In this document: in pieces, positions 44,392 through 52,623 of the stretch
Numbering within the stretch: position 1 is the stretch's first letter
Layout of the letters: each line of letters starts with the position of its first letter
NCBI GenBank assembly: GCA_016191115.1
Contig: JACPPG010000036.1
Coordinates: forward strand, 1-64,000
Origin: Planctomycetia bacterium
GTDB lineage: Bacteria; Planctomycetota; Planctomycetia; Pirellulales; JACPPG01
Length of the DNA stretch: 64,000 nucleotides
Direction: 5' to 3'
The notes under the pieces: generated by a model
Told to the model about the DNA's origin: nothing
Database searches by the model: none
What the model saw: only the letters and a program-made list of their open reading frames with translations
Program-made: the position numbers and the translations under genes

Positions 44392-45879
44392 CTACCGCAC
44401 CGGCGCCCGAACTGGCCGTCCGGGCGCGGCGTCTGACAGCAATTGCCCGTCGCGGACGACTGACACGCCTGAAACCAGCACGTGCTGGATCCCAGTCGAA
44501 TAGCGGGCTGGCTCCTCATACGTCGCTTGATCGATGATCTTCGCTGGGTCGAAGACCACAACGTCGGCGTCCGCTTCCACGGCGAGGCGCCCCTTGTTCT
44601 TCACCATTGGCGCGCGGCGCTCGAGCCGCTCGGCCGGCGCGATCGTCATCTTGCGAAGCGCCTCGGTCAAGCTTAATTGCTTGCCTTCGCGGACATAGCG
44701 CCCGAGGACGCGGGCGAACGTGCCTGCGCTGCGCGGATGCCCCTTGCCGCGCTCCAGCCGTCCGTCGCTGGCGATCATCGTCAGGGGGCTTGTGACCGCG
44801 GCCACAACGATCGCTTCCGACATGGAATGGATGACGACCATTCCGCCCGTCTTGCGATAGCGAGCGAACGATTCGGCGGTAAGTCGTTCGCCCGTGGCGG
44901 TCCACTGCAGATCGGGATAGTCGACTCCCAGCACCTCCTGCCACCCTTCGTCGAAAATCGCGGACTGGATCGGCGTCATGGAGGCGGTGTAGGGGTAGCA
45001 TTCCGTGGTGATGTCGAGCCCGCGCGAGCGGGCCTCGCCGATCATCGTGAGCAGCCGCGGCGTGCCGCGCAGGCCGCTGCTGGAGACGTGGACGACGTGC
45101 AGCGGGGCACCTGTGATCGTGGCCGCGGCGATCACTTCTTCGAGGGCCTGGACGCTGCTGTGCGGCTCCTTTTCGCCGGCGTTGCGGATGTGGACGTGGC
45201 ACGGTGCGCCGTGCTTCGCCGCGGCGCGGAACATCTCCAGGATTTCCCACCGCGACGCATTGGGCACGTACTGAATACCCAGCCCGACGGCCAAGGCGCC
45301 GCGATCGAGCCCCGCTTCGACAAGTTGCCGCATCTGGTGAATCTGGGCATCGGTGGCCGGGTTGTGGGCGGCGTCGCCGGCGGGAACGAGCGAGCCGCTG
45401 CCCGTCTCGCCAAAGACGCGCGATCGGGCCGGCAAGTGCCCGGAGCTGACGCCGAAATGGACGAGCGACTTGCCTTCGCGCGCGGCGTACCAGGCATCGA
45501 CGTCGCCCGTGCCGATCTCCAGCTCGAGCGCTGTTGTGACGCCATCCATCGCTTTGCAGCGGTAGTTCTCGTCGTCCTGGCCGTGCGAGTGCAGATCGAT
45601 GAAGCCGGGGGCGACAACGAGGCCGCGGGCGTCGATGCGGGCGGCGCCGTCGAGTTTTTCGGCCGTGATCGCCTTGATCGATCCGTCGGCGATGCCCACA
45701 TTGCGCACGGCGTCAAGGCCGCTGGCGGGGTCGATAACGCGGCCGCCTTCGATCACCGTGTCGAAGCGCGCTCTCGAGGCTTCTGCGGCGCGCAGAATGG
45801 GCGCGCCACGCGGACCCAGCAGGACGGAGATCACGAGCGAAATCAGGCAGACCAGCGGGGCGTGCGTCGGTTGCGACAT
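44392..45879 (-). CDS. D-aminoacylase / N-acyl-D-amino-acid deacylase-like amidohydrolase, exported
   Basis: 495 residues from ATG at 45879 with a signal peptide (APLVCLISLVISVLLGPRGA). The amidohydrolase fold shows the metal motif H97-x-H99 in GFIDLHSHGQDD, then CHVHIRNAGEKE and LHVVHVSSSGL (metal His), ECYPYTASMTPIQ and ASDGRLERGKGHPRS with the catalytic Asp. The C-terminus TIAPAERLERRAPMVKNKGR and ADADVVVFDPAKI is typical of D-aminoacylases and dihydroorotase relatives. Likely releases an amino acid from N-acyl-D-amino acids or D-peptide fragments in the periplasm. In-frame upstream codons (to 46038) come from repeats. Confidence 0.85.
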   Translation of the reverse strand: MSQPTHAPLVCLISLVISVLLGPRGAPILRAAEASRARFDTVIEGGRVIDPASGLDAVRNVGIADGSIKAITAEKLDGAARIDARGLVVAPGFIDLHSHGQDDENYRCKAMDGVTTALELEIGTGDVDAWYAAREGKSLVHFGVSSGHLPARSRVFGETGSGSLVPAGDAAHNPATDAQIHQMRQLVEAGLDRGALAVGLGIQYVPNASRWEILEMFRAAAKHGAPCHVHIRNAGEKEPHSSVQALEEVIAAATITGAPLHVVHVSSSGLRGTPRLLTMIGEARSRGLDITTECYPYTASMTPIQSAIFDEGWQEVLGVDYPDLQWTATGERLTAESFARYRKTGGMVVIHSMSEAIVVAAVTSPLTMIASDGRLERGKGHPRSAGTFARVLGRYVREGKQLSLTEALRKMTIAPAERLERRAPMVKNKGRLAVEADADVVVFDPAKIIDQATYEEPARYSTGIQHVLVSGVSVVRDGQLLSDAAPGRPVRAPVR

Positions 45880-46023
45880 GCGCCCATTGTATCGCACGCT
45901 CGGGGGGGCGGGCATCTGGCCCGACTGCTGAGCGCGTTTCCGTTCGACGTTCAGGGCAAGATGGAGTGACGAAGGTGCGCAAGACGCCGTCCTCACGCTC
46001 CGCGGCTCAGCGGGAGCCTCGCC

Positions 46024-46148
46024 CCAGGGGAACTGCAAAGTCCGGGGTCTGGCTCATTTTTCGGCACATGCGGTTCTCAATGCTTCCGAAGGACCTTCGG
46101 CCGAAAAATGTGCCTGACCCCCTTCCCCGGACTTTGCAGTTCTCCTGG
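46024..46148. mobile_element. MITE-B copy B with 9-bp target duplication
   Basis: 125 bases. Left end CCAGGGGAACTGCAAAGTCC, right end the complement with one difference. The 9-mer AGCCTCGCC flanks it exactly (46015-46023 and 46149-46157). The interior matches copy A with scattered differences (the loop reads CACATGCGGTTCTCAATGC) and keeps the ATTTTTCGG/CCGAAAAAT inner stem. Insertion was into a separate repeat (cgggagcctcgcc). Confidence 0.85.
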
Positions 46149-46158
46149 AGCCTCGCCG

Positions 46159-46283
46159 CAGGGCCGTTCACAGATTCAAGCTGCCGGCGGCGCACCGGCG
46201 GGAAAGTGGGACAGGCACCGAGACGCAACGTTGGTCTGAAAGGACTTGCGCTGTTTATGCTCGGAGCCAGTCCCATTTTCCCT
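46159..46283 (+). mobile_element. MITE-A copy 5 (right end missing)
   Basis: Begins CAGGGCCGTTCACAGATTC two bases after the MITE-B duplication and matches to CAGTCCCATTTTCCC, then diverges into TTCCTTGAATTTG. It lacks the right terminus, like copy 1. Its frame is open on the plus strand and joins the downstream membrane-protein ORF. Confidence 0.8.
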
Positions 46284-46352
46284 TCCTTGAATTTGAAGGG
46301 ACGTTTGAGGATAGTGGTCGCGTACCTCAACCCCGCTGCGGAGCACGCACGC

Positions 46353-47861
46353 GTGACAACCGACACCCGCCACGATCTGGTACACGACCTGTTTTTGCCG
46401 ACGCTCTTGTTTGCCGCCCTTGGCGGGATGAGCTGGGCGGTGCGCGGCTGCACGGGCTTCGGCGGCTCGGCGGGCTGCATCTTCGCCGGCGTCCTGTGGG
46501 GCGCGGCGTGGTGGTTCATAGCCCGCGAGCCCGGCCAGGAGCCGTCGCGCCGCTACACGTCCGCCTGGATCGTGCTGGCGATGACGCTGGGCATCGGACT
46601 ATCGGGGGCGCGGGGCTGGATGCAGTGGCCGAGCTTCTTCGAAGGCAAACTGCAAACGAACTACGCCGCCGGTGAGTTCGTGCCCATCTCGCGGACGTAC
46701 GGCTTTGTGTGGCTGTTCATCGCCGGCATGCCGTGGGCCGGCGTCGGCGCGTGTCTCCTGGCATGGTGCGGGTCGCTTCGCGACACGCGCGTCTGGCACT
46801 GGGCGATCCGCATAGCCTGCGGCGTGGGCGGGGCGCTTTTGGCGCGATATCTCTTCCGTCACTATCCGCAGTATTTTCTGCCGCTGTACGAATCGCTCGA
46901 AGATCGGTACCACGACTTCAAGCAGAATCCGAACCTGCGTCGGCTCATTAACGACAGCGGCACGGCCATCCTGCACCTGGGGTTCTACCTCGGCCTGCTG
47001 GCCTACGAGATTGGCCGCCGGGACCGCAAGAACGTGGTGCTGATCCTCACGGTGGGTGTTCTGAACGGCCTCGGCTGGGCGCTGTGCCAGAACTGGAAAT
47101 GGGCGCCCTCGGCGTGGCCCAGTACCAACTTCAACTGGTGGCGGTGCTGGGAATCCTCCGGCGGGATCTCGATTGGCATCGCCTACGGCGTCGCGTATTT
47201 TCTGGTGAACCGCCGGATGTCGGAGCCCGAGCAGGCAATCGTCCGCTCGCGCCATTCGATCGCCGGCCCGAACCTGGAATGGCTCCTCGTGTTCCTGGGT
47301 CTGGCCGGGTGCTTGTGGTACATCAGTCACGGCGAGGTCAACAGTTGGGCGCGGGTGTACACCGGCGCCGCGATGCTTTTTGGCGTCGCGTACTACTTGC
47401 TGCGGCGCAACGCCTACGCCAGCGAACCGGCGCCCTCAAACGAGGCTTATGGCGACCCGAATCTCCAGCGACTTGGCCTCTACCTGGGCCTGTGGGTCGG
47501 ACTTGGCTTTTCGCTCCGCAACGGCCTCAAGGGGTGGTTCAACATCTACCGCGGCAAGGAAGAGTACTATAGCGACATCCTCTGGCAGATCTTTGGCCCG
47601 GGGTTGCTCGTGCTTCTCGTGGCGCTGTGCGGGTGGATCCTGTTGCGCCCGCTGCCGAGGAACTTCCGCGGCGATATTTTCCCACACGCCGGCGGGCTCG
47701 TCTGGCTGGTGCTCATTTGCCAGAACGTCATCGCCCAGTTCATCACGGGCCCACTCAATCAATGGAACGAATTCGCGTTCAGCATCTACTACGCGCTACT
47801 TTTCGCGATTACGGCCGCGATCGTGATCCACTACTCCACGCTTCAGCGGCAGGAGGCCTGA
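46353..47861 (+). CDS. Polytopic membrane protein of unknown function
   Basis: About 502 residues with 10-12 predicted transmembrane helices (LFAALGGMSWAVRGCTGFGG, IFAGVLWGAAWWFIAREPGQ, and LLVLLVALCGWILLRPLPR near the end). Many Trp, Tyr and Gly residues flank the helices. No transporter or enzyme motif is recognised. The start is uncertain: GTG at 46353 (GGAG 9 bases before) is chosen, GTG at 46314 is an alternative. The frame is open upstream to 45966, through MITE-B copy B and MITE-A copy 5, but that part is repeat and not conserved protein. Confidence 0.75.
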   Translation: MTTDTRHDLVHDLFLPTLLFAALGGMSWAVRGCTGFGGSAGCIFAGVLWGAAWWFIAREPGQEPSRRYTSAWIVLAMTLGIGLSGARGWMQWPSFFEGKLQTNYAAGEFVPISRTYGFVWLFIAGMPWAGVGACLLAWCGSLRDTRVWHWAIRIACGVGGALLARYLFRHYPQYFLPLYESLEDRYHDFKQNPNLRRLINDSGTAILHLGFYLGLLAYEIGRRDRKNVVLILTVGVLNGLGWALCQNWKWAPSAWPSTNFNWWRCWESSGGISIGIAYGVAYFLVNRRMSEPEQAIVRSRHSIAGPNLEWLLVFLGLAGCLWYISHGEVNSWARVYTGAAMLFGVAYYLLRRNAYASEPAPSNEAYGDPNLQRLGLYLGLWVGLGFSLRNGLKGWFNIYRGKEEYYSDILWQIFGPGLLVLLVALCGWILLRPLPRNFRGDIFPHAGGLVWLVLICQNVIAQFITGPLNQWNEFAFSIYYALLFAITAAIVIHYSTLQRQEA

Positions 47862-47875
47862 CAAGCGTGCCACAA

Positions 47876-47896
47876 GTAGGGTGCTCCGCGAGCACC
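47876..47896. repeat. Hairpin GGTGCTC-CGC-GAGCACC after the membrane protein gene
   Basis: A perfect 7-bp stem with a 3-base loop, 15 bases after the stop at 47861. It may stop or stabilise the transcript. No T-tract. Confidence 0.4.
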
Positions 47897-48168
47897 TGCG
47901 CATGTCGGTGTCCGGAGACTATCGTCCGGCGCTGGCATGAGAGAGGCCGAGTCGATCGGAGCACTGAAGCGACCGACGACGATTTAGGCGGACCGGGATG
48001 GCCGCCAGCGGCAAAACAAACGGCCACCGGCGCGCCGCCGATGGCCGCGCGCGCGTTTGGATGGGCACTTCCACCTACCCGACCTTGGTCCGCGCATAGT
48101 TTGATTCGCCGTGAACGCCACCAGCCTGACAGTTGGTGCGAAAAAAGCCATTCACGCGGCCGTACCGC

Positions 48169-48313
48169 CAGGGTCATTCTGTTTTTCAAAATGGCGAGGC
48201 GGGAAAATGGGACTGGCTCCGAGCATAAACAGCGCAAGTCCTTTCAGACCAACGTTGCGTCTCGGTGCCTGTCCCACTTTCCCGCCCGTGCGTCGCCGTC
48301 CAGCTTAACCCTG
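48169..48313 (-). mobile_element. MITE-A copy 6 with 10-bp target duplication, internally shortened
   Basis: 145 bases. Ends are CAGGGTCATTCTGTTTTTCA and AGCTTAACCCTG, so about 12 bases near the right terminus are missing. The 10-mer GCCGTACCGC flanks it exactly at 48159-48168 and 48314-48323, which shows it inserted as a unit and may have moved in this shorter form. Confidence 0.88.
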
Positions 48314-48350
48314 GCCGTACCGCGAATAGAGAGGGCGTGCCTAGGAAGAC

Positions 48351-48393
48351 AAAAAGGGCCGCGCGGGGAGCTCATCATCCCCTGCGCGGCCCT
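48351..48393 (-). terminator. Rho-independent terminator of the TPR gene at 48451
   Basis: On the minus strand a GC-rich stem (AGGGCCGCGC-A-GGGG with CCCCGCGCGGCCCT) with one bulged base and a 10-base loop is followed by TTTTTGTC. It lies about 60 bases past the stop at 48451. Confidence 0.8.
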
Positions 48394-48450
48394 GGGTTGG
48401 TGAGATCGGCAAACCACCTCCACCGGGCATCCCCAACGGTGCCGGGGGCG

Positions 48451-49890
48451 CTACGTCCCCGAAGTCGGCGCTGGCGTTTTCTCGTTCTCGGGCGCCGTCG
48501 GGTTCGGCTGGGCGGCGGCATCCGGTACGCCCGTCACCACATCGCGCAGCTTCCGGGCGAACTGGTCCTTCGGCGCCAGCTCGATCGCCTTGTCCAGCTG
48601 CTTCAGCGCGTGGTCCGAATAGCCCAGGTATTGGTAGTGATACCCGAGCAGGAAGCGGAGCGCCGGATCGTCGGGCTTCTTGTCTCGCGCCTTCTCGGCC
48701 GCGCGCAACTGGTCGGTGTACGGCTGGCTGCGCGGGTAGAGATCGCGGAAGTTCTTCACCACCACGCCCCACTGATCCTGCGGCAATAGCGTCATGCCCA
48801 TCTGCGTGACGCCGGCGGCCTCGTTGTAGTTGCCCATGGCGAACAGGGCCTGGCTGAGCATCATTGCCAGGACGCCGTTCTGCGGGTCGTCCACCAGCGC
48901 GTGCCGGAAGTAGTACACCGCGTCGGCGTAGTTGCCGGCTTTGAACGCCGCTTCGCCCGCCGCGTCGTACGAGTCGGCCGCCACGTCGGTCGGCTGCGGC
49001 TGCGCGGATTGATCTTGGTACGCCGTCGTGGCGTAGTTCGACGCATACCCGCCGTAGCCGCCATACCCACCGTAGCCACCATACCCACCGTAGCCGCCGT
49101 AGCCGCCATACCCGCCGTAGCCGAGGAGGCCGTACGGGTATCCGAATCCGTAGCCGTACGGGTAGTAGCCGAAGAACGGGAAGAACGGGAAGCCCCAGCC
49201 GAACCCGCGGCCGCCGAAGCCGCGGTTAAAGCCGGACGCGAAGCCGTGGTTGTTGAAGTTGCGGTTGAAGCCGGACTGATTGTTGATCCCGGCAACGTTA
49301 TGGTTGGCCAGGAACGCCCCCGTGTTGCCGACGTGGGCAAAGCCTTGGGCGTTGCGGCCGGCGAACGACTGGGCACCGTGGGCACCGAACGCCTGGGCGC
49401 CTGTCATGCCGCCATGAGCGGCGGCGAAGGATTGGCGTCCCGCGGCCGACGCACCGCCGTGTTGCGACAAGAACGCGCCATGCTGAGGGCTGCTGCCCGC
49501 GCCACGAGCGAACGATCCGCCGGATTTCCCACCGCTGGGACCAGCGAACGAGCGGCCACCGCCGCCACCCGAGGCCGATCGACCGCCTCCGCCTCCTCCG
49601 CTCGAGAATGAGCGGCCGCCGCCACCACCGCCCGCGTGCACGCTGCCGCCGCCGTGTCCACCACTACCTCCGTGCCCGCCACTACCTCCGTGTCCGCCAC
49701 CTCCGCCACCTCCATGGCCGCCACCACCCCCATGTCCACCGCCACCCCCCCCGTGGCCGCCACCTCCGTGGCCGCCACCCCCGCCCCCGTGGCCGCCCCC
49801 ACCTTTAGCAAAGACCGGATTCCCCAAGGCCAACATGCCCACGGCGAGAACAACCGCCAGTGAGCCGATCCACTTGTTCTTGCAGCGCAT
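48451..49890 (-). CDS. Secreted Gly-rich TPR protein with GGY tandem repeats
   Basis: 479 residues from ATG at 49890 (AGGTGG before it). Signal peptide MRCKNKWIGSLAVVLAVGML continuing to about residue 28. Residues 29-140 are Gly/His/Ser-rich (HGGGG units). A segment of Gly, Phe and Asn follows, then a run of GYGGYGGYGG units encoded near 49040-49125. The C-terminal 180 residues are TPRs (AAFKAGNYADAVYYFRHALV, HALKQLDKAIELAPKDQFAR). Same plan as the gene at 41586. The low-complexity parts suggest a surface or matrix role with TPRs as binding scaffold. A terminator follows. Confidence 0.75.
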   Translation of the reverse strand: MRCKNKWIGSLAVVLAVGMLALGNPVFAKGGGGHGGGGGGHGGGGHGGGGGGHGGGGGHGGGGGGGHGGSGGHGGSGGHGGGSVHAGGGGGGRSFSSGGGGGGRSASGGGGGRSFAGPSGGKSGGSFARGAGSSPQHGAFLSQHGGASAAGRQSFAAAHGGMTGAQAFGAHGAQSFAGRNAQGFAHVGNTGAFLANHNVAGINNQSGFNRNFNNHGFASGFNRGFGGRGFGWGFPFFPFFGYYPYGYGFGYPYGLLGYGGYGGYGGYGGYGGYGGYGGYGGYASNYATTAYQDQSAQPQPTDVAADSYDAAGEAAFKAGNYADAVYYFRHALVDDPQNGVLAMMLSQALFAMGNYNEAAGVTQMGMTLLPQDQWGVVVKNFRDLYPRSQPYTDQLRAAEKARDKKPDDPALRFLLGYHYQYLGYSDHALKQLDKAIELAPKDQFARKLRDVVTGVPDAAAQPNPTAPENEKTPAPTSGT

Positions 49891-50138
49891 ATCGCACCCA
49901 CCTTTCAAGTTCGGGACCCTCCACCTACTTCTACGCGCCGGCCATGGGGCCGGGTCGTTACATTCCCGCAAGACTGGCGGATTTGTCAGGTCACCCGATC
50001 GGGGCAGCCACGGCCGACCCAGCCAGTAACGGAACGCCATCACAGTGAAGCCGCAAACGCCGCGCCGAGGAAAAAGCGGACTTGCCCTGGACGGGGGCCG
50101 CCCTCGCCACCAACAATGGCCAATCGGAGGTGACTGCG

Positions 50139-50957
50139 ATGGCCCGATTTCAATTCACGATGACGGCCCTGTTGTGTTCGATCGCTCTGGTGGCGACCGG
50201 GCTGGCGGCGATGCTCGATCGATCCGAGTCGCGGTGGCTGGAGCCAGTCTTCTTGACGGCGGTGCTTGCGCTATTCGTGTTCGCCGCGATGTCGGCCATC
50301 TTCCGCCGCGGACCGGCGCAGGCCTTTTGGGGCGGCTTTGTCATCGTGGCCATTTCTTACCTGGCGCTGGTCAATTGGTGGATGGTGCAAGGAGAGCAGT
50401 ACGGCCGGGGCGCGCTGGCCACCTCGCGCGTGCTTAAGGTCATTGAGCAGTACGTGCAGCAGCCGTCCTCGACCAATGGCACCACAGGGCCCGCTTACTC
50501 CTATCCTGTGGCGTCGCCTTACGGGGCGCCAGCACCTGTGTATGCACCGCCGCTAACCCCTCCGGCGCTGCCGCCCGTCGCCGCCTATCCAAGTGCCGAG
50601 TCTGCCTCCTCTCCGCCCGGCACTGTGCCCGCCGACGTCTCGGAGCCGGCGAACGCCGTCCAAGCACCATCGCCGTTGCCGTCGGCGGCTGCGCCCCCGC
50701 CTTCTAGCGATCCCTTTGCGGCATCGACCGCGGCCCCCTATGCTCCCACTCCTGCGCCGGCCGCACCCGCCGCATCCGGATATTACGCCCCCGCTCCGAC
50801 CTTGATCTACACGGCCGTGGCCGTTGTGACTCCAACGATCGACCACGACGCTTTCATGCGCTGCGGCCAGGTCCTTTGGGCACTTGTGATCGGTGGCGCG
50901 GCGGGCCTGCTGGCGCGGCGATTCTATCGCGCCCGGCACTGCGAGACGCCGGCTTGA
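50139..50957 (+). CDS. Small planctomycete membrane protein with proline-rich middle
   Basis: 272 residues. ATG at 50139 is fixed by GGAGG at 50126-50130, 8 bases upstream. The N-terminus MARFQFTMTALLCSIALVAT is followed by two more helices (FLTAVLALFVFAAMSAIF; FWGGFVIVAISYLALVNWWM). Residues about 110-230 are Pro/Ala-rich and low complexity; a last helix lies near 240-260. Basic/aromatic head and helix order match short planctomycete membrane proteins of unknown function. Convergent with the sulfatase gene. Confidence 0.7.
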   Translation: MARFQFTMTALLCSIALVATGLAAMLDRSESRWLEPVFLTAVLALFVFAAMSAIFRRGPAQAFWGGFVIVAISYLALVNWWMVQGEQYGRGALATSRVLKVIEQYVQQPSSTNGTTGPAYSYPVASPYGAPAPVYAPPLTPPALPPVAAYPSAESASSPPGTVPADVSEPANAVQAPSPLPSAAAPPPSSDPFAASTAAPYAPTPAPAAPAASGYYAPAPTLIYTAVAVVTPTIDHDAFMRCGQVLWALVIGGAAGLLARRFYRARHCETPA

Positions 50958-50983
50958 TAGGAGATGTCCGCTGCTGCAGCGGT

Positions 50984-52432
50984 TCACTTGGCCTGCGCTG
51001 CCTTTGCCGCCGGGCCTTTTCCGCGCTGGTCGGCTTCGCGCTTGACCTTCTCGATCACCTCCGGCGGCTCGAACGCTCGCCCCTGGTCGTGCGTCTCTTC
51101 GACCCAGCGGTCGAGCACCCCGCGGAACCGGTCAAGCACCGCCCGATGCTCGGGCGAATCGGCCAGGTTGTGGATCTCGTGCCGGTCCGCCGCCACGTCG
51201 TACAGCTCCTCGGCCGGCATCGTCGGCTGCGCCAACACATCCTGCACCGCATCGAGCTTTCCTTGCGCGTGCAGCTCCTTGATCAGGTTCCAAACCGGGT
51301 AGGAATTCTCCTTGTAGCGGTTCGATGACAGGAACGGCCGCTCGGGCGTGAAGTTGCGGATGTAGCGATATTGCTTGTCGCGCGCCGTGCGAAAGCGAAA
51401 CACCGTCTCGTCGCAACGGTCGCGGGCACCGAAGGCGTACTCCCGGTCCGGCTCCCGCCGCGCGCCGAATAGCACCCGCCCCTGCATCGCAGGCGGCTTG
51501 GCGATGCCCGCCCAATCGAGCGAGGTCGCCGTGATGTCGAGCGACTCGACCAGCCGGTCGTCGACCGTGCCGGGCGCAAAGCCGCGCGGCGGCGGGAAGT
51601 CCTTGGGCCAGCGGATCACGAGCGGGATGTGCAGGCCCTCGTCGTAGCAGAACTGCTTGCCGCGGACGTGGCACTGGCCGTGATCGGCGAAGAAGACCAC
51701 GACGGTACTGTCGTCCAACCCGTCGCGCTTGAGTTGCTCGAGCACCACGCCGATCTTGCGGTCGGCTTCGCTCACGGCGTCGAGGTACGCCGCCCAGTCG
51801 GCACGGGTAACCGGATGATCGGGATAATAGGGCGGAATGGCCACGAGCGCGGGATCGGCCTGCTTGGGCGCGCGAAACGGCCGGTGCGACTCCTGGAAGT
51901 TGACCTGCGCGTAGAACGGCTGATGCGTCTTCAGGTCGGCCCACTTGTCGCTGTCGAATGGCTCGCCCGAGACGCGGAAGTTCCAATCGGTCTTGCCGGT
52001 GCCTTGGAAGTCGACTCCCTCGGAGAACTGCCGCACGTTGGCCGTGAAATAGCCCGCGTCGTGCATCCATTGGCTGATGATCCGCACGCCGTCGGGCAGC
52101 GGAAAATCGTCTTCGCGGTGCGAGCGGTGATTGTGGGCGCCGATCGCCGTCTGATACATGCCCGTGATGAACGCCGACCGGCTGGCCGAGCAGACCGGCG
52201 CCGTGGTGAAGGCGCGCGTGAAGCGGACCCCGCCGCGCGCCAGCCGGTCGATCGTCGGGGTATGAACCTGCGCGGCGCCGTAGCAGGCGAGTTCGGGCCC
52301 CATGTCCTCGGCCACGAGCCAGAGGATGTTGGGCCGCTCGATGACGCCGGCCGTGGCAGGTGAGAGAGCACCAGCGAATAGGACGGCGAGGGCAACCACG
52401 GCAACTTGCATCCTTCGACCGCAACCACTCAT
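50984..52432 (-). CDS. Secreted sulfatase
   Basis: 482 residues with a signal peptide (VAVVALAVLFAGALSPATAG). Alkaline-phosphatase-like fold: PNILWLVAEDMGPELACYG with metal residues near 42-43, then the modification motif C81-S-A-S-R85 in APVCSASRSAFITGMY, in which Cys becomes formylglycine (C-x-P/A-x-R allowed). Further motifs: VVFFADHGQCHVRGKQFCYD (metal Asp and His) and the PAEELYDVAADRHEIHNLAD end typical of planctomycete arylsulfatases. It needs a formylglycine-generating enzyme, not seen in this window. It likely desulfates algal or other sulfated polysaccharides in the periplasm. Confidence 0.93.
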   Translation of the reverse strand: MSGCGRRMQVAVVALAVLFAGALSPATAGVIERPNILWLVAEDMGPELACYGAAQVHTPTIDRLARGGVRFTRAFTTAPVCSASRSAFITGMYQTAIGAHNHRSHREDDFPLPDGVRIISQWMHDAGYFTANVRQFSEGVDFQGTGKTDWNFRVSGEPFDSDKWADLKTHQPFYAQVNFQESHRPFRAPKQADPALVAIPPYYPDHPVTRADWAAYLDAVSEADRKIGVVLEQLKRDGLDDSTVVVFFADHGQCHVRGKQFCYDEGLHIPLVIRWPKDFPPPRGFAPGTVDDRLVESLDITATSLDWAGIAKPPAMQGRVLFGARREPDREYAFGARDRCDETVFRFRTARDKQYRYIRNFTPERPFLSSNRYKENSYPVWNLIKELHAQGKLDAVQDVLAQPTMPAEELYDVAADRHEIHNLADSPEHRAVLDRFRGVLDRWVEETHDQGRAFEPPEVIEKVKREADQRGKGPAAKAAQAK

Positions 52433-52527
52433 CGTTGACCTCAGTGCAGGATTTCAACAGTCGGCGGGACTGGACGCGCCGCGCCGATCAAGTATACCAA
52501 GCGTGCGCAGGCGGTGCGGGCAACGGC

Positions 52528-52613
52528 TGTAGGAGGTGACTCCTGTCGCCGATGAACTGGGCACGATCTAACCAACATCGAAGGGCAATCGGCGACGGGA
52601 GTCGCCTCCTACA
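52528..52613. repeat. 86-bp hairpin repeat (family C), copy 2
   Basis: Same length and ends as the copy at 33826: TGTAGGAGGTGACTCCTGTC opposite GTCGCCTCCTACA, with a different loop. It lies just upstream of the gene at 52624 and could affect its 5' region. Confidence 0.8.
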
Positions 52614-52623
52614 ATTCTCAGGG

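Noticed and set aside
15631..48313. MITE-A copies as small coding genes (frames of 70-90 residues with a shared string are open in several copies)
   Set aside because: The same frames exist because the repeats are identical; starts are inconsistent, several copies are truncated, and the target duplications mark them as transposed non-coding units.
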